A stretch of DNA of 64,000 nucleotides, from contig JBFWOF010000019.1 of the NCBI GenBank assembly GCA_050250665.1, positions 1-64,000 on the forward strand, in the 5' to 3' direction. The translations under genes and the position numbers were made by a program. How positions within the stretch are numbered: position 1 is the stretch's first letter; the number at the start of each line of letters is the position of its first letter. The stretch comes from JADKFD01 sp050250665. Lineage in GTDB: Bacteria > Pseudomonadota > Gammaproteobacteria > Xanthomonadales > SZUA-5. Below, in pieces: positions 8,282-15,998 of this stretch. The notes below the pieces were generated by a model. That model saw only the letters and a list, made by a program, of their open reading frames with translations, searched no databases and was not told the DNA's origin.

Positions 8282-9867
8282 GCACAGTACGAGGGCGCGA
8301 GGGCGCGAGGGCGCGAGGGCAGGTGAACAGCAGCCTTGCGGAGGCGGGGGTTCTGGTGGGTCATCGTGTCACTGTTGGCGGTGGCCGAGCCGACGCTGAG
8401 ACCTTGGCCGCCAATCTTGCCGAGCCGCGCGCCATTGACTTGCCCTCGCGCCCTCGCGCCCTCGTGCCCGCGTCTGCCGTCAACGCATCCCAGCCTGGAC
8501 CCTACCAACTGGCCATCCCCGTGGACGCCCGACTGGCGCTGGCCCGAGGCTGGCTGTGGCTGGGACTGGCAGCACTGATCGGCTCCGGCGTCTACTCGCT
8601 GCTGCTGGTGGTGTCGCGCACACCCGGCGTGAATCGCTGGTTCCCGGTGGCGGATTTCTTCCGCGTCGCCCTGGTGGTCCACGTCGATCTCTCGGTACTG
8701 GTCTGGTTTGTGGCCCTGGGTGGCATGTTGTGGAGCCTGAGCAGTCGGCCGCTGGCCCTGCGCTGGGCCTGGAGCGCGCTGGCGCTGGCCACGGTGGGTA
8801 GCCTGCTGATGGCGCTGGCGCCCTTTGTCGATACCGGCGCACCAATCATGGCCAACTACATCCCGGTGCTGGATGGCCCGGTATTTCTGTCTGGACTGGC
8901 GGTGTTTGCGCTGGGTGCCGGTCTGCTGGTGCTGCGCAGTCTGGCGGCCGCGCCGCAGCTGGGGCTCGAATTCGACGGCAGCGGCGTGCTGCGCTTCGGC
9001 CTCAACGCCGCCGCGATTTCAACCGCGGTGGCGGTGCTGGCTTTCGCCGCCTCGCTGGGGCTGACACCGGCCCACCTCGATGGCAAGGCCTACTACGAGA
9101 TCCTGTTCTGGGGCGGCGGCCACGCGCTGCAGTTCTCCTGGACGCTGTTGATGCTGGTCGCCTGGCTGTGGCTGGCCAGCGCCGTCGGCGCACGCATACC
9201 CCTGAGTCCGCGCGTCGCCCTGTTGTTGCTGGCGCTGGCGCTGGTGAGCGTATTCGTGACGCCTTATGCCTATCTGGCGCACGATGTGGCTTCGGTGGAG
9301 CACCGCAATTTGCACACCTGGGTCATGCGCCTGGGCGGTGGCGTGTCCATCGTCCCGATCGGCCTGGCGGTGCTGGTCGGGCTGGCCCGCAGCGAGCCCG
9401 CAGTGCACGCAGAACAGCGACCGCTGCGCGCAGCGCTGCTGGCCTCCATGACCCTGTTTGCCGCCGGCGGCCTGATCGGCGTGTTCATCAGCGGCAGCAA
9501 CGTCAAGATTCCGGCGCATTACCACGGTTGCATCGTCGGTGTGACCCTGGCCCTGATGGGTCTGGTTTACCTGCTGCTGCCACGACTCGGTTACCGGGCG
9601 CCGCTGGGGCGACTGGCGCGCTGGCAACCGCTGCTCTACGGCGCCGGACAGCTGATGCACATCGTTGGTCTGGTCTGGTCTGGCGGCTATGGCGTGCAGC
9701 GCAAGGTCGCCGGCGCCGAACAGGTGCTGCGCACGAATTCCGAGATTGCCGGCATGGGCCTGATGGGTCTGGGCGGCCTGATTGCCATCATCGGCGGCCT
9801 GGCCTTCGTGCTGGTGGTGTGGCGTTCGATGCGCCCGCCGCACCCCAAGTCTGCCGAGGCCGCATGA
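8278..9867 (+). CDS. Divergent heme-copper subunit I-like protein with His-Asp in place of His-His
   Basis: A 529-residue polytopic protein with about 12 helices from residue 90 on. Heme ligands are recognisable: H135 in VVHVDLSVLVWF for low-spin heme, and H414/H416 in IPAHYHG, equivalent to the HFH motif. In helix VI the motif reads GGGHALQF, keeping CuB ligand H282 but with phenylalanine where oxygen reductases have tyrosine. In helix VII the expected HH pair is H335-D336 (AYLAHDVASV). Aspartate as a metal ligand has been proposed for some NO-reductase-type families of the superfamily (recalled, not checked). The first ~80 residues are encoded by an inverted-repeat element. The gene overlaps its neighbours by ATGA at both ends. 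Confidence 0.82.
   Translation: MSTVRGREGARARGQVNSSLAEAGVLVGHRVTVGGGRADAETLAANLAEPRAIDLPSRPRALVPASAVNASQPGPYQLAIPVDARLALARGWLWLGLAALIGSGVYSLLLVVSRTPGVNRWFPVADFFRVALVVHVDLSVLVWFVALGGMLWSLSSRPLALRWAWSALALATVGSLLMALAPFVDTGAPIMANYIPVLDGPVFLSGLAVFALGAGLLVLRSLAAAPQLGLEFDGSGVLRFGLNAAAISTAVAVLAFAASLGLTPAHLDGKAYYEILFWGGGHALQFSWTLLMLVAWLWLASAVGARIPLSPRVALLLLALALVSVFVTPYAYLAHDVASVEHRNLHTWVMRLGGGVSIVPIGLAVLVGLARSEPAVHAEQRPLRAALLASMTLFAAGGLIGVFISGSNVKIPAHYHGCIVGVTLALMGLVYLLLPRLGYRAPLGRLARWQPLLYGAGQLMHIVGLVWSGGYGVQRKVAGAEQVLRTNSEIAGMGLMGLGGLIAIIGGLAFVLVVWRSMRPPHPKSAEAA
8289..8466. repeat. Octamer-armed inverted-repeat element inside the 5' end of a coding region
   Basis: The left arm is a tandem octamer (GAGGGCGC x3 then GAGGGC). 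The right arm is its inverted copy (GCCCTCGCGCCCTCGCGCCC). They enclose about 120 bp and the whole is open in the frame of the heme-copper-like gene, contributing roughly residues 4-63 before the first helix. A native start may lie downstream (for example GTG 8521) or the ATGA-coupled ATG at 8278 may be used with the extension. Confidence 0.75.
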
Positions 9868-11807
9868 TCGCGAAGCTGCAGTCGCTGCTGCGTGCGGGGT
9901 TCATGCGTGCCGAAGCGCTGTTCAATCGCGCCTTTGGCGATCGCCTGAATCCCTATTATCACCTGGGTTCGATCTGCTTCTTCCTGTTCTGGATCGTCGC
10001 CGGCAGTGGCCTTTACTTGTATGCGTTCTTCGATACCAGCGTGGTTGGCGCCTACCAGTCGGTGGAGGCGCTGACGCAGCACCAGTGGTACGCCGGCGGC
10101 GTGCTGCGCAGCGTGCATCGCTATGCCTCCGATGCCATGGTGCTGCTGATGCTGCTGCACGCCTTGCGCCATTTCGCCTTTGACCGGTTGCGCGGCTTTC
10201 GCAGTTTTTCCTGGCTTACCGGTATCGCCCTGATCTGGCTGGTCTATGTGTCGGGCATCAATGGCTACATGCTGCCCTGGGACCGGCTGGCCCAGTTCGT
10301 CATCGTCGGCAGTTTTGAATGGATTGACGGCTTGCCCGGTTTCGGTGGCACGCTGATCCGCAACTTCATCTATCCGGAAAGCGTCAACGACCGCCTGTTC
10401 TCGCTGCTGTCCTTCATTCACATCGGCGTGCCCCTGCTGGTGTTGCTGTTGATGTGGGTGCACGTGCAGCGCGTACCCAAGGCGCAGACGCAGCCACCGC
10501 GACCGATCGCGCTGGGCGTGTCTGCGATGTTGCTGCTGCTGGCCCTGCTGCAGCCGGTATTCAGTCAGGGCGGGACGGCCGACCTTGCCACCGAAGTGCA
10601 GACGGTGGCGCTGGACTGGTTGATTCTGCCGATCTACCCCTTGTTCGACGCCTGGCCGGCATCCGCGGTATGGGCGCTGGTGATTTCCCTCACCGGGCTG
10701 TTGACGGCGCTGCCGTGGTTGGCGGCGCGTCGATCCTCTGCAGCCGGGCAACTGCGCATGCAGCTGCATCCGGGCACCCACGAGGTGTTGCTGAGGCCCG
10801 GAGAGACGGTACTGGAAGCAGGACTGCGCGCGGGGCTGAGTCTGCCCTACGAATGCCGCAACGGTGGCTGCGGTCTGTGCCTGTGTACCGTGCTCAACGG
10901 TCGGATAGACCCGGGGCCGTTCCAGCCGGCGGCGCTGAGCGCCGAGCAGCGCGCCCAGGGCCAGGCCCTGATGTGTTGCGCCATGCCGCTGGAAGACGTG
11001 GAGATCGAGATACCCGTTTCCAGTCTGGATCCCGACGGCACTGGCGCGATGCGCGTATACACCGCGCGGGTGCAGCGTATGGAAAAGCTCGGTCCGGCGG
11101 TGATGCGCGTGTGGCTGGCGCTGCCGGTCGGGCAGAGCCTGGACTTCGGACCGGGCCAGTATCTCAACATCATTCTGGAGGACGGTGCCCGCAGGGCCTT
11201 TTCCTTTGCCAACGCGCCACATGACAACGCCCTGATCGAGCTGCACTTCCGGCTGATTCCGGGCGGTCGCTACACCACCCACGTGTTTGAACAGATGCGG
11301 ATCGGCGATGAAGTGCGCCTCGAAGGACCTTGCGGGACGGTCTTCGCTCATCCACAGCCGAGCCCGCCCGGAAATCTTTCAGATGCCACGACGACTGGTG
11401 CCGGCCGAACCCTGCTGTTGATTGCTGGCGCCACCGGATTCGCGCCGATCAAGAGCATTCTCGAGGACGCCTTTCATCGCGGCATCGGGCGGCGCATGGT
11501 GCTGTATTGGGGTGTCAGGGCGCCGAGCGACTGCTATCTGCTGGATCTCGCCGAGGCCTGGCAACGGCAGCATCCGAATTTCAGCGTGGTGCCGGTGCTG
11601 TCGGAGCCCGAGTTGGCGCCCGCGTGGCCCGGCCGCACCGGGCTGGTCCATGAAGCCATGCTCGCCGACTTCCCCGACCTGAGGGGCGTTGATGTGTACG
11701 TCTGCGGCTCGGTGAAGATGGTGGAACACGCGGTGCCTGAGTTTCTGGCCCATGGCCTCGGCGCCGAGGCTTGCTTTACCGATGCCTTCCATGCGGCGGC
11801 CCGATGA
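9864..11807 (+). CDS. Diheme cytochrome b fused to 2Fe-2S ferredoxin and FAD/NAD(P) reductase
   Basis: The protein has 647 residues. Positions 1-210 form a cytochrome b N-terminal module with H85, H99, H186 and H200, the same ligand spacing as in the fusion at 6164. A further helix pair ends near 290. Residues 296-385 are a plant-type ferredoxin with C331, C336, C339 and C371 (CRNGGCGLC...MCC). Residues 395-647 are an FNR-like reductase with the flavin motif RAFSFAN, the nucleotide motif LLLIAGATGFAPIKSI and CGSVKMVEH. It should move electrons between NAD(P)H and b hemes in the membrane. The start overlaps the previous stop as ATGA. This three-part fusion is not a standard respiratory protein. 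Confidence 0.88.
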   Translation: MIAKLQSLLRAGFMRAEALFNRAFGDRLNPYYHLGSICFFLFWIVAGSGLYLYAFFDTSVVGAYQSVEALTQHQWYAGGVLRSVHRYASDAMVLLMLLHALRHFAFDRLRGFRSFSWLTGIALIWLVYVSGINGYMLPWDRLAQFVIVGSFEWIDGLPGFGGTLIRNFIYPESVNDRLFSLLSFIHIGVPLLVLLLMWVHVQRVPKAQTQPPRPIALGVSAMLLLLALLQPVFSQGGTADLATEVQTVALDWLILPIYPLFDAWPASAVWALVISLTGLLTALPWLAARRSSAAGQLRMQLHPGTHEVLLRPGETVLEAGLRAGLSLPYECRNGGCGLCLCTVLNGRIDPGPFQPAALSAEQRAQGQALMCCAMPLEDVEIEIPVSSLDPDGTGAMRVYTARVQRMEKLGPAVMRVWLALPVGQSLDFGPGQYLNIILEDGARRAFSFANAPHDNALIELHFRLIPGGRYTTHVFEQMRIGDEVRLEGPCGTVFAHPQPSPPGNLSDATTTGAGRTLLLIAGATGFAPIKSILEDAFHRGIGRRMVLYWGVRAPSDCYLLDLAEAWQRQHPNFSVVPVLSEPELAPAWPGRTGLVHEAMLADFPDLRGVDVYVCGSVKMVEHAVPEFLAHGLGAEACFTDAFHAAAR

Positions 11808-11814
11808 CTCCGGC

Positions 11815-11828
11815 TTGACCCGGGTCAT
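11815..11828. promoter_or_regulatory. FNR/ANR-type site in the HiPIP promoter
   Basis: TTGACCCGGGTCAT is an almost perfect FNR-type palindrome centred about 62 nt before the HiPIP start codon. A -10-like TAGTCT lies at 11852-11857, which would put the site near -41 relative to a start about 11863, the classic activating position for this regulator family. It resembles the site at 1530-1543. Not experimentally supported. Confidence 0.5.
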
Positions 11829-11883
11829 TTTCCTCGCCGGCAGGCGGCGCCTAGTCTGATATCGACCACAAGGAGTCCCCGTC

Positions 11884-12201
11884 ATGAGTGAACACGATGC
11901 CACCCGCCGCCGCTTTCTGATGCAGGCCGCCGTTGCCGCCAGTACCTTCCCGCTACTGGCAACCATGGCGACCAGACCAGCGCAGGCGGCACTGCCACCA
12001 CTGCCGCTGAGCAACGCCCAGGCCAAGGCGCTGAACTACGCCGAAGACGCAACGACGGTGAAGAACCCGATGTTCAAGGCCGGCAGCGATTGCGCCAACT
12101 GCCAGTTCTTCACCGCGGATACCGGCGCTTGCGCCATCTTCCCGGGCTTCGCGGTCAACCCCAAGGGCTGGTGCTCCGGCTGGGCCCTGAAGAAGCCCTG
12201 A
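11884..12201 (+). CDS. High-potential iron-sulfur protein (HiPIP), Tat-exported
   Basis: A 105-residue precursor has a twin-arginine signal (ATRRRFLMQAA, cleavage likely after AQA near residue 35). The mature protein carries the HiPIP ligand spacing C70-x2-C73-x9-C83-x13-C97 within CANCQFF, GACAIFPG and GWCSGW. HiPIPs are soluble periplasmic one-electron carriers; in Rhodothermus and some purple bacteria they donate to terminal oxidases or reaction centres. No cytochrome c gene is present in this cluster, so HiPIP is the natural candidate donor to the CuA subunit encoded upstream (inference). AAGGAG precedes the ATG. Confidence 0.93.
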   Translation: MSEHDATRRRFLMQAAVAASTFPLLATMATRPAQAALPPLPLSNAQAKALNYAEDATTVKNPMFKAGSDCANCQFFTADTGACAIFPGFAVNPKGWCSGWALKKP

Positions 12202-12561
12202 GGCTGGCCCCGGCTGCGGCTTTCCATGAGCCCATATCGCAGGTTGTTGATTCGGCGTCAGCGTGGGCGCAACGCCGGCTTTTTTCACCGGTAGCAGCGC
12301 CCTTGCGGCGCGACCACTGCTGCGGACGAGCGGCTGGCCGGTCGCGACGCGAGGTCGCTCCTACCGGCAGCTTGTAGTTCATGGCTCTTGGGCAGTGTCG
12401 GGCCGATAAGGGTGGCTCGCAACGAACTGCGGCGGCAACCCAGATGCCATGGCGTTGCGGCGGCTTGATCACGCCCTCGGCGCGGCACAGCCGGTTGAAC
12501 GCACGAAGCTGAGGTCGACAAGCGCCTATGCTTGGACGCATGTACCCGATCCGAGGCGCCC
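12202..12561. repeat. Gene-free gap filled by nested repeats
   Basis: 12227-12430 is bounded by ATGAGCCCATATCGCAGG and GTTCATGGC...CAGTGTCGGGCCGAT, the same ends as the element at 73-245. Nested inside, 12290-12365 is the GGAGCGCC...GGTCGCGACGCGAGGTCGCTCC hairpin that forms arrays around the RAYT gene. The last 130 bases carry the deoC leader with GAGG 9 nt before its ATG. Confidence 0.7.
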
Positions 12562-13314
12562 ATGAGCTTGACCGATGCCCGAATTGCGCTGGCCTGTCTG
12601 GACCTGACTTCGCTGGGTGAGGACGACACGCCAGCCACCGCAGCTGCGCTGGCCAAGCGTGCACACACGCCCTATGGCACGCCAGCGGCGATCTGTGTCT
12701 ATCCCGAACTGATCCTGGCCACGCGCATGAGCCTGATGCGCGAGGGCATCCCGCAGGTACGGGTGGCGACCGTGGTCAATTTCCCTGACGGCTCAGCCGA
12801 TGCCGAGCGCGCCGACAACGAAACCCGGCGGGCGCTGGCGGCAGGTGCCGACGAGATTGATCTGGTGTTTCCCTGGCGGGCCTTCCAGGCCGGCGAGCGC
12901 GAGGCTTCGCAGGCTTTGGTGGCGCGCGTGAAAGCCCGTTGCAGCAAGGCCGAGCTCAAGGTGATTCTGGAAAGCTCGGCTTTTGACGACCTCGAACAAC
13001 TGCGCGCAGCCGCTGATTGCGCCATCGCCGGCGGCGCCGATTTTCTGAAGACTTCGACCGGCAAGGCCGGTGCCGCCGCCAGTCTGGTGGCCGCGCGCTG
13101 TCTGGGCGAAGCCATCCGCGCCGCGCCACGCCCGGTCGGTTTGAAGATCTCCGGTGGCGTGCGCACCCTGGCCGATGCCAGCCGCTATCTGGCCATTGCT
13201 TCCGAGATCTACGGCCGCGAGCGCGTGGTCCCGGCGCGGTTCCGCATCGGCGCCAGTGCGCTGCTGGACGAATTGCTGCCAGCGCTGGCGCTGGAGCCAG
13301 CCGACGAGGGTTGA
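12562..13314 (+). CDS. deoC: Deoxyribose-phosphate aldolase
   Basis: The protein has 250 residues. It cleaves 2-deoxyribose-5-phosphate to glyceraldehyde-3-phosphate and acetaldehyde in nucleoside catabolism. The Schiff-base lysine is K163 in FLKTSTGKAG; the second lysine is in VGLKISGGVR, and the aspartate is D100 in DEIDLVF, matching the family triad. I chose the ATG at 12562 because GAGG precedes it. It stands alone between repeat-filled gaps; no other deoxynucleoside genes are adjacent. Confidence 0.93.
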   Translation: MSLTDARIALACLDLTSLGEDDTPATAAALAKRAHTPYGTPAAICVYPELILATRMSLMREGIPQVRVATVVNFPDGSADAERADNETRRALAAGADEIDLVFPWRAFQAGEREASQALVARVKARCSKAELKVILESSAFDDLEQLRAAADCAIAGGADFLKTSTGKAGAAASLVAARCLGEAIRAAPRPVGLKISGGVRTLADASRYLAIASEIYGRERVVPARFRIGASALLDELLPALALEPADEG

Positions 13315-13410
13315 GGCGCTGAACGGACGTAGGCCGAGGGTGCCGCGCAGCGGCTCCTCAGCCTGCGTTGGCTCCTCTCCGTGAAACCATGTTGTAAGTT
13401 GTTGAAGCGT

Positions 13411-13576
13411 CATTGCGAGGAGCACAGCGACGAAGCAATCCAGACCGTCGTTGCAGGACCCTGGATTGCCAGACGGACGTAGACCGAGGCTGCCGTGGAG
13501 GGCGCCGCGCTGAGGGACCGCTTTGCCATGACCCGCGATCAAGAGCGGCCGCGCAGGCGCGCGTCCCTCCTCAAGA
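13411..13576. repeat. Two intergenic palindromic elements downstream of deoC
   Basis: 13411-13472 is a copy of the widespread CATTGCGAGGAGC...GAAGCAATCCAG family with the inverted CCTGGATTGC. 13495-13576 is the GTGGAGGGCGCCGCGCTG...GCGGCCGCGCAGGCGCG family, also seen at 16752-16834, 21893-21985 and 29465-29552. Confidence 0.7.
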
Positions 13577-13599
13577 CTGCGCTGGACCAGGCTTCCACC

Positions 13600-14253
13600 C
13601 TACAACAACCTCTGAGTGATGGCCTTGAGCACGGCGTGGGTGCGATCGCGGCAGTCCAGTTTCACCAGAATGTCGGACATGTAGTTCTTGACCGTGCCCT
13701 CGGACAGATGCAGCGAGCGGCCGATTTCCTTGTTGGAATAGCCGCCGGCCACCAGCCTGAGGATGCTGGCTTCACGCTCGGTGAGATGCAGTCTGGGGCC
13801 GATGTGGGCTTCGGGACGCCGCAGCGCCCGCACCGGGCCCAGGCTCACTGGTTGCAGCAGGGTATCGCCGCCGGCGACCTTGACGATGGCCTCGGCCAGA
13901 TCCTCGGGCGAGGCGTCCTTCAGCAGGAAGCCTTGGGCACCGGCTTCCACGGCGGCCAGCATCAGCTCGCTGTCGTCGAAAGTGGTCAGCAGGATCACCG
14001 GCGTGGCGTTGCCGGCCTCGCGCAGTCGTTCGATCAGCTCGATGCCACCGACACCGGGCATGCGGATATCGCTGACGATGACGTCTACCGGCCGCTGCGG
14101 CAGCGCGCTCAGCAGCTGCTCGCCATCGCTGGCTTCGAGTGCGATCTCGATGCCGGCCAGGCCATTCAGCAGCGCCGACAGCCCTTTCAGCACCAGGGCC
14201 TGATCGTCGACCAGGGCGATGCGGATGTTGCTCGCCGGCAGCGACTCAGCCAT
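13600..14253 (-). CDS. NarL/LuxR-type response regulator
   Basis: The protein has 217 residues. An N-terminal receiver has the phospho-acceptor D62 in VSDIRMPG, the acidic pair in LVDDQ, the T in LLTTFDD and the K in LLKDASPEDL. A C-terminal helix-turn-helix (about 150-210) contains LTEREASILRLVAGGYSNKE and EGTVKNYMSDI. It overlaps the histidine kinase gene by 8 nt, so they form a two-component system. The overall layout resembles DesR-like regulators paired with DesK-like kinases. Target unknown; the divergent DUF2141 gene is the nearest candidate. Confidence 0.9.
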   Translation of the reverse strand: MAESLPASNIRIALVDDQALVLKGLSALLNGLAGIEIALEASDGEQLLSALPQRPVDVIVSDIRMPGVGGIELIERLREAGNATPVILLTTFDDSELMLAAVEAGAQGFLLKDASPEDLAEAIVKVAGGDTLLQPVSLGPVRALRRPEAHIGPRLHLTEREASILRLVAGGYSNKEIGRSLHLSEGTVKNYMSDILVKLDCRDRTHAVLKAITQRLL

Positions 14254-15403
14254 GGGCAGGCAGCTCCGCGGTCAGCAATGCACCACCGCCGCTGAGCGCG
14301 GTCAGCGAGAGTTCGCCGCCGGCCTCGGCCAGACGCTCGCGCATGCCGCGCAGACCGTTGCCGAAGCGGATGTTCTTGAGCATGGCACCGTCATTGCGTA
14401 TCGCCAGCTCGATCCGCTCGCCCGTGCGCCGGCAACGCACCTGGATTTCATTGGCGCGCCCATGCCGCAGCGCATTGGTGATGCCTTCCTGGGCGCAGCG
14501 CAGCAGGATTTCGGCGCTGTCGAGATCAGCCACCCGCAGCGATGGGTCAATGTCCAGCTGGAAGCGGGTGCCGGGAATCTGGCGGGTCAGGGTGGTGATC
14601 GCGGCGGGCAGATCGATGCCGTCGTGCTTGCGCAGTTCGCTGACGACGGCGCGGATATCGGCCAGCAATTCGTCGGCCAGGGTTGCGGAGACCTTGACCT
14701 CTTCACGATCGGCGAGCGCCGGATCGCGCTGCAGCAGTCGGAGGTTGAGTTTCAAGGCGGTGAGCTTGTGGCCGGCAACATCGTGCAACTCTCGAGACAG
14801 TCGCAGGCGTTCGCCGCTGCGGGCGCTGTCTTCCAGCAACTGCTGGGTCACCAGCAACTGGGCGTGGGTCTGTGCCAGCTGCTCGCGCGCTGTTTCGGCA
14901 TTCATGGCGTAGTGCACGGTCAGCGCGGCAAAGGTCTGGAAACCCATCATCGGCACCAGCGACAGCAGGGCGCTCGTCCAGGAGATGCCCTGTATCCAGA
15001 TCGCCAGCAGCAGCAGATTGCACAACAACATGATCAAGATGGCCTGAGTGCGCGGCCACAGCGCAACCACCTGCCCGGCGACGATGATCAACAGGATGGC
15101 CGGCCCGCCATGGCGCAGGTACCAGCTGGCCAGCAGCACCAGAGCCGCCTGCATCAACACCAGAATGCGCTCACGGCGGAGCTGCCCGGCTCGCGCCAGC
15201 AGACTGCAGACCACATAGACCACCAGCACGCCGGTCAGGGCGCCCAGACCCGCCCATTGGCGCGGATCTGCATCGGCCAGGCGGTTCCAGCGAATGGATT
15301 GCAGCATCACCGCGAACCAGGTGATGTAGGCCGCGAGATTCAGCGGCGACAGCCAGGAGCCATGCCAGGGCGAATCGGAATGGATCGGATCTTCGCTACT
15401 CAT
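14246..15403 (-). CDS. DesK-type sensor histidine kinase
   Basis: The protein has 385 residues. About five or six hydrophobic helices span residues 20-170 with little periplasmic sequence, suggesting membrane or intramembrane sensing. A coiled-coil region precedes the HisKA_3 dimerisation domain, with phospho-acceptor H207 in SRELHDVAGHKL. The ATPase domain shows the N-box in CAQEGITNALRHG and a GxG motif in FGNGLRGMRERL. It is co-transcribed with the response regulator. The stimulus cannot be read from sequence. Confidence 0.9.
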   Translation of the reverse strand: MSSEDPIHSDSPWHGSWLSPLNLAAYITWFAVMLQSIRWNRLADADPRQWAGLGALTGVLVVYVVCSLLARAGQLRRERILVLMQAALVLLASWYLRHGGPAILLIIVAGQVVALWPRTQAILIMLLCNLLLLAIWIQGISWTSALLSLVPMMGFQTFAALTVHYAMNAETAREQLAQTHAQLLVTQQLLEDSARSGERLRLSRELHDVAGHKLTALKLNLRLLQRDPALADREEVKVSATLADELLADIRAVVSELRKHDGIDLPAAITTLTRQIPGTRFQLDIDPSLRVADLDSAEILLRCAQEGITNALRHGRANEIQVRCRRTGERIELAIRNDGAMLKNIRFGNGLRGMRERLAEAGGELSLTALSGGGALLTAELPAHG

Positions 15404-15454
15404 GGACCCAGTTTAGCCCGATGCGCCCCGGCGCCGGCGCTGACTTGAGCAAGT

Positions 15455-15470
15455 GGTGACTTTCCTCACC
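15455..15470. promoter_or_regulatory. Inverted repeat GGTGA-N6-TCACC in a divergent promoter region
   Basis: A perfect 5-bp inverted repeat with a 6-bp spacer sits between the kinase start and the DUF2141 start, where an operator for the two-component regulator would be expected. It is short enough to occur by chance, so confidence is low. Confidence 0.25.
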
Positions 15471-15550
15471 CCTCGCGGGTGACGGCTTGCACCTGCCGAC
15501 AAGGGGCGCCAAAGCCGATGCTGGACTCATCACCCAACCGCGAGTTCGCC

Positions 15551-15982
15551 ATGAAATCCAGTCTCTCCGCCCTTGGTCTTCTGCTCTCGATTGCCGCCAC
15601 CGGTGGCGCCGATGCCGCATCGTTGACCGTCGATATCGGCAATCGCCTGAAACCCGGCGAGACGCTGATGGTCGCCGTCTACGATGACGCCAACAGCTGG
15701 CTGAAGAAGCCGCTGCGGGCGATCAGAGAGGCCGCGCCGGCGGCGGTCGGTGCTTCCGGCCGCCATCAGTTGACCCTCGAAGGCTTGCCGCCGGGTCGCT
15801 ACGCGCTGTCGGTCTACGTAGACCGCAACGGCAATGGCAAGCTCGATCGCGGCATGTTCGGGATTCCCAGTGAACCCTACGGTTTCAGTCAGGGCGGCGG
15901 CAGCATGGGCCCGCCGGACTTCAGTGACGCCGCGGTCGAGCTGACGGAAGCAGACGCCACCATTCCCATCAAACTGCGCTGA
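15551..15982 (+). CDS. DUF2141 secreted protein
   Basis: The protein has 143 residues. A signal peptide (SLSALGLLLSIAATGGADA) leads into a single beta-sandwich domain with the family signature DRNGNGKLD followed by GIPSEPYGFS. The acidic DxNxNGxLD stretch looks like a calcium-binding loop. DUF2141 proteins are exported and of unknown role. I chose the ATG giving a clean signal peptide. It diverges from the two-component system and lies 17 nt upstream of a membrane protein gene, likely one operon. Confidence 0.85.
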   Translation: MKSSLSALGLLLSIAATGGADAASLTVDIGNRLKPGETLMVAVYDDANSWLKKPLRAIREAAPAAVGASGRHQLTLEGLPPGRYALSVYVDRNGNGKLDRGMFGIPSEPYGFSQGGGSMGPPDFSDAAVELTEADATIPIKLR

Positions 15983-15998
15983 GCAGGAGCAAACTGCC

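Noticed and set aside
9687..11351. 554-aa minus-strand open frame
   Set aside because: Shadow of the cytochrome b - ferredoxin - reductase gene; no domain of its own.
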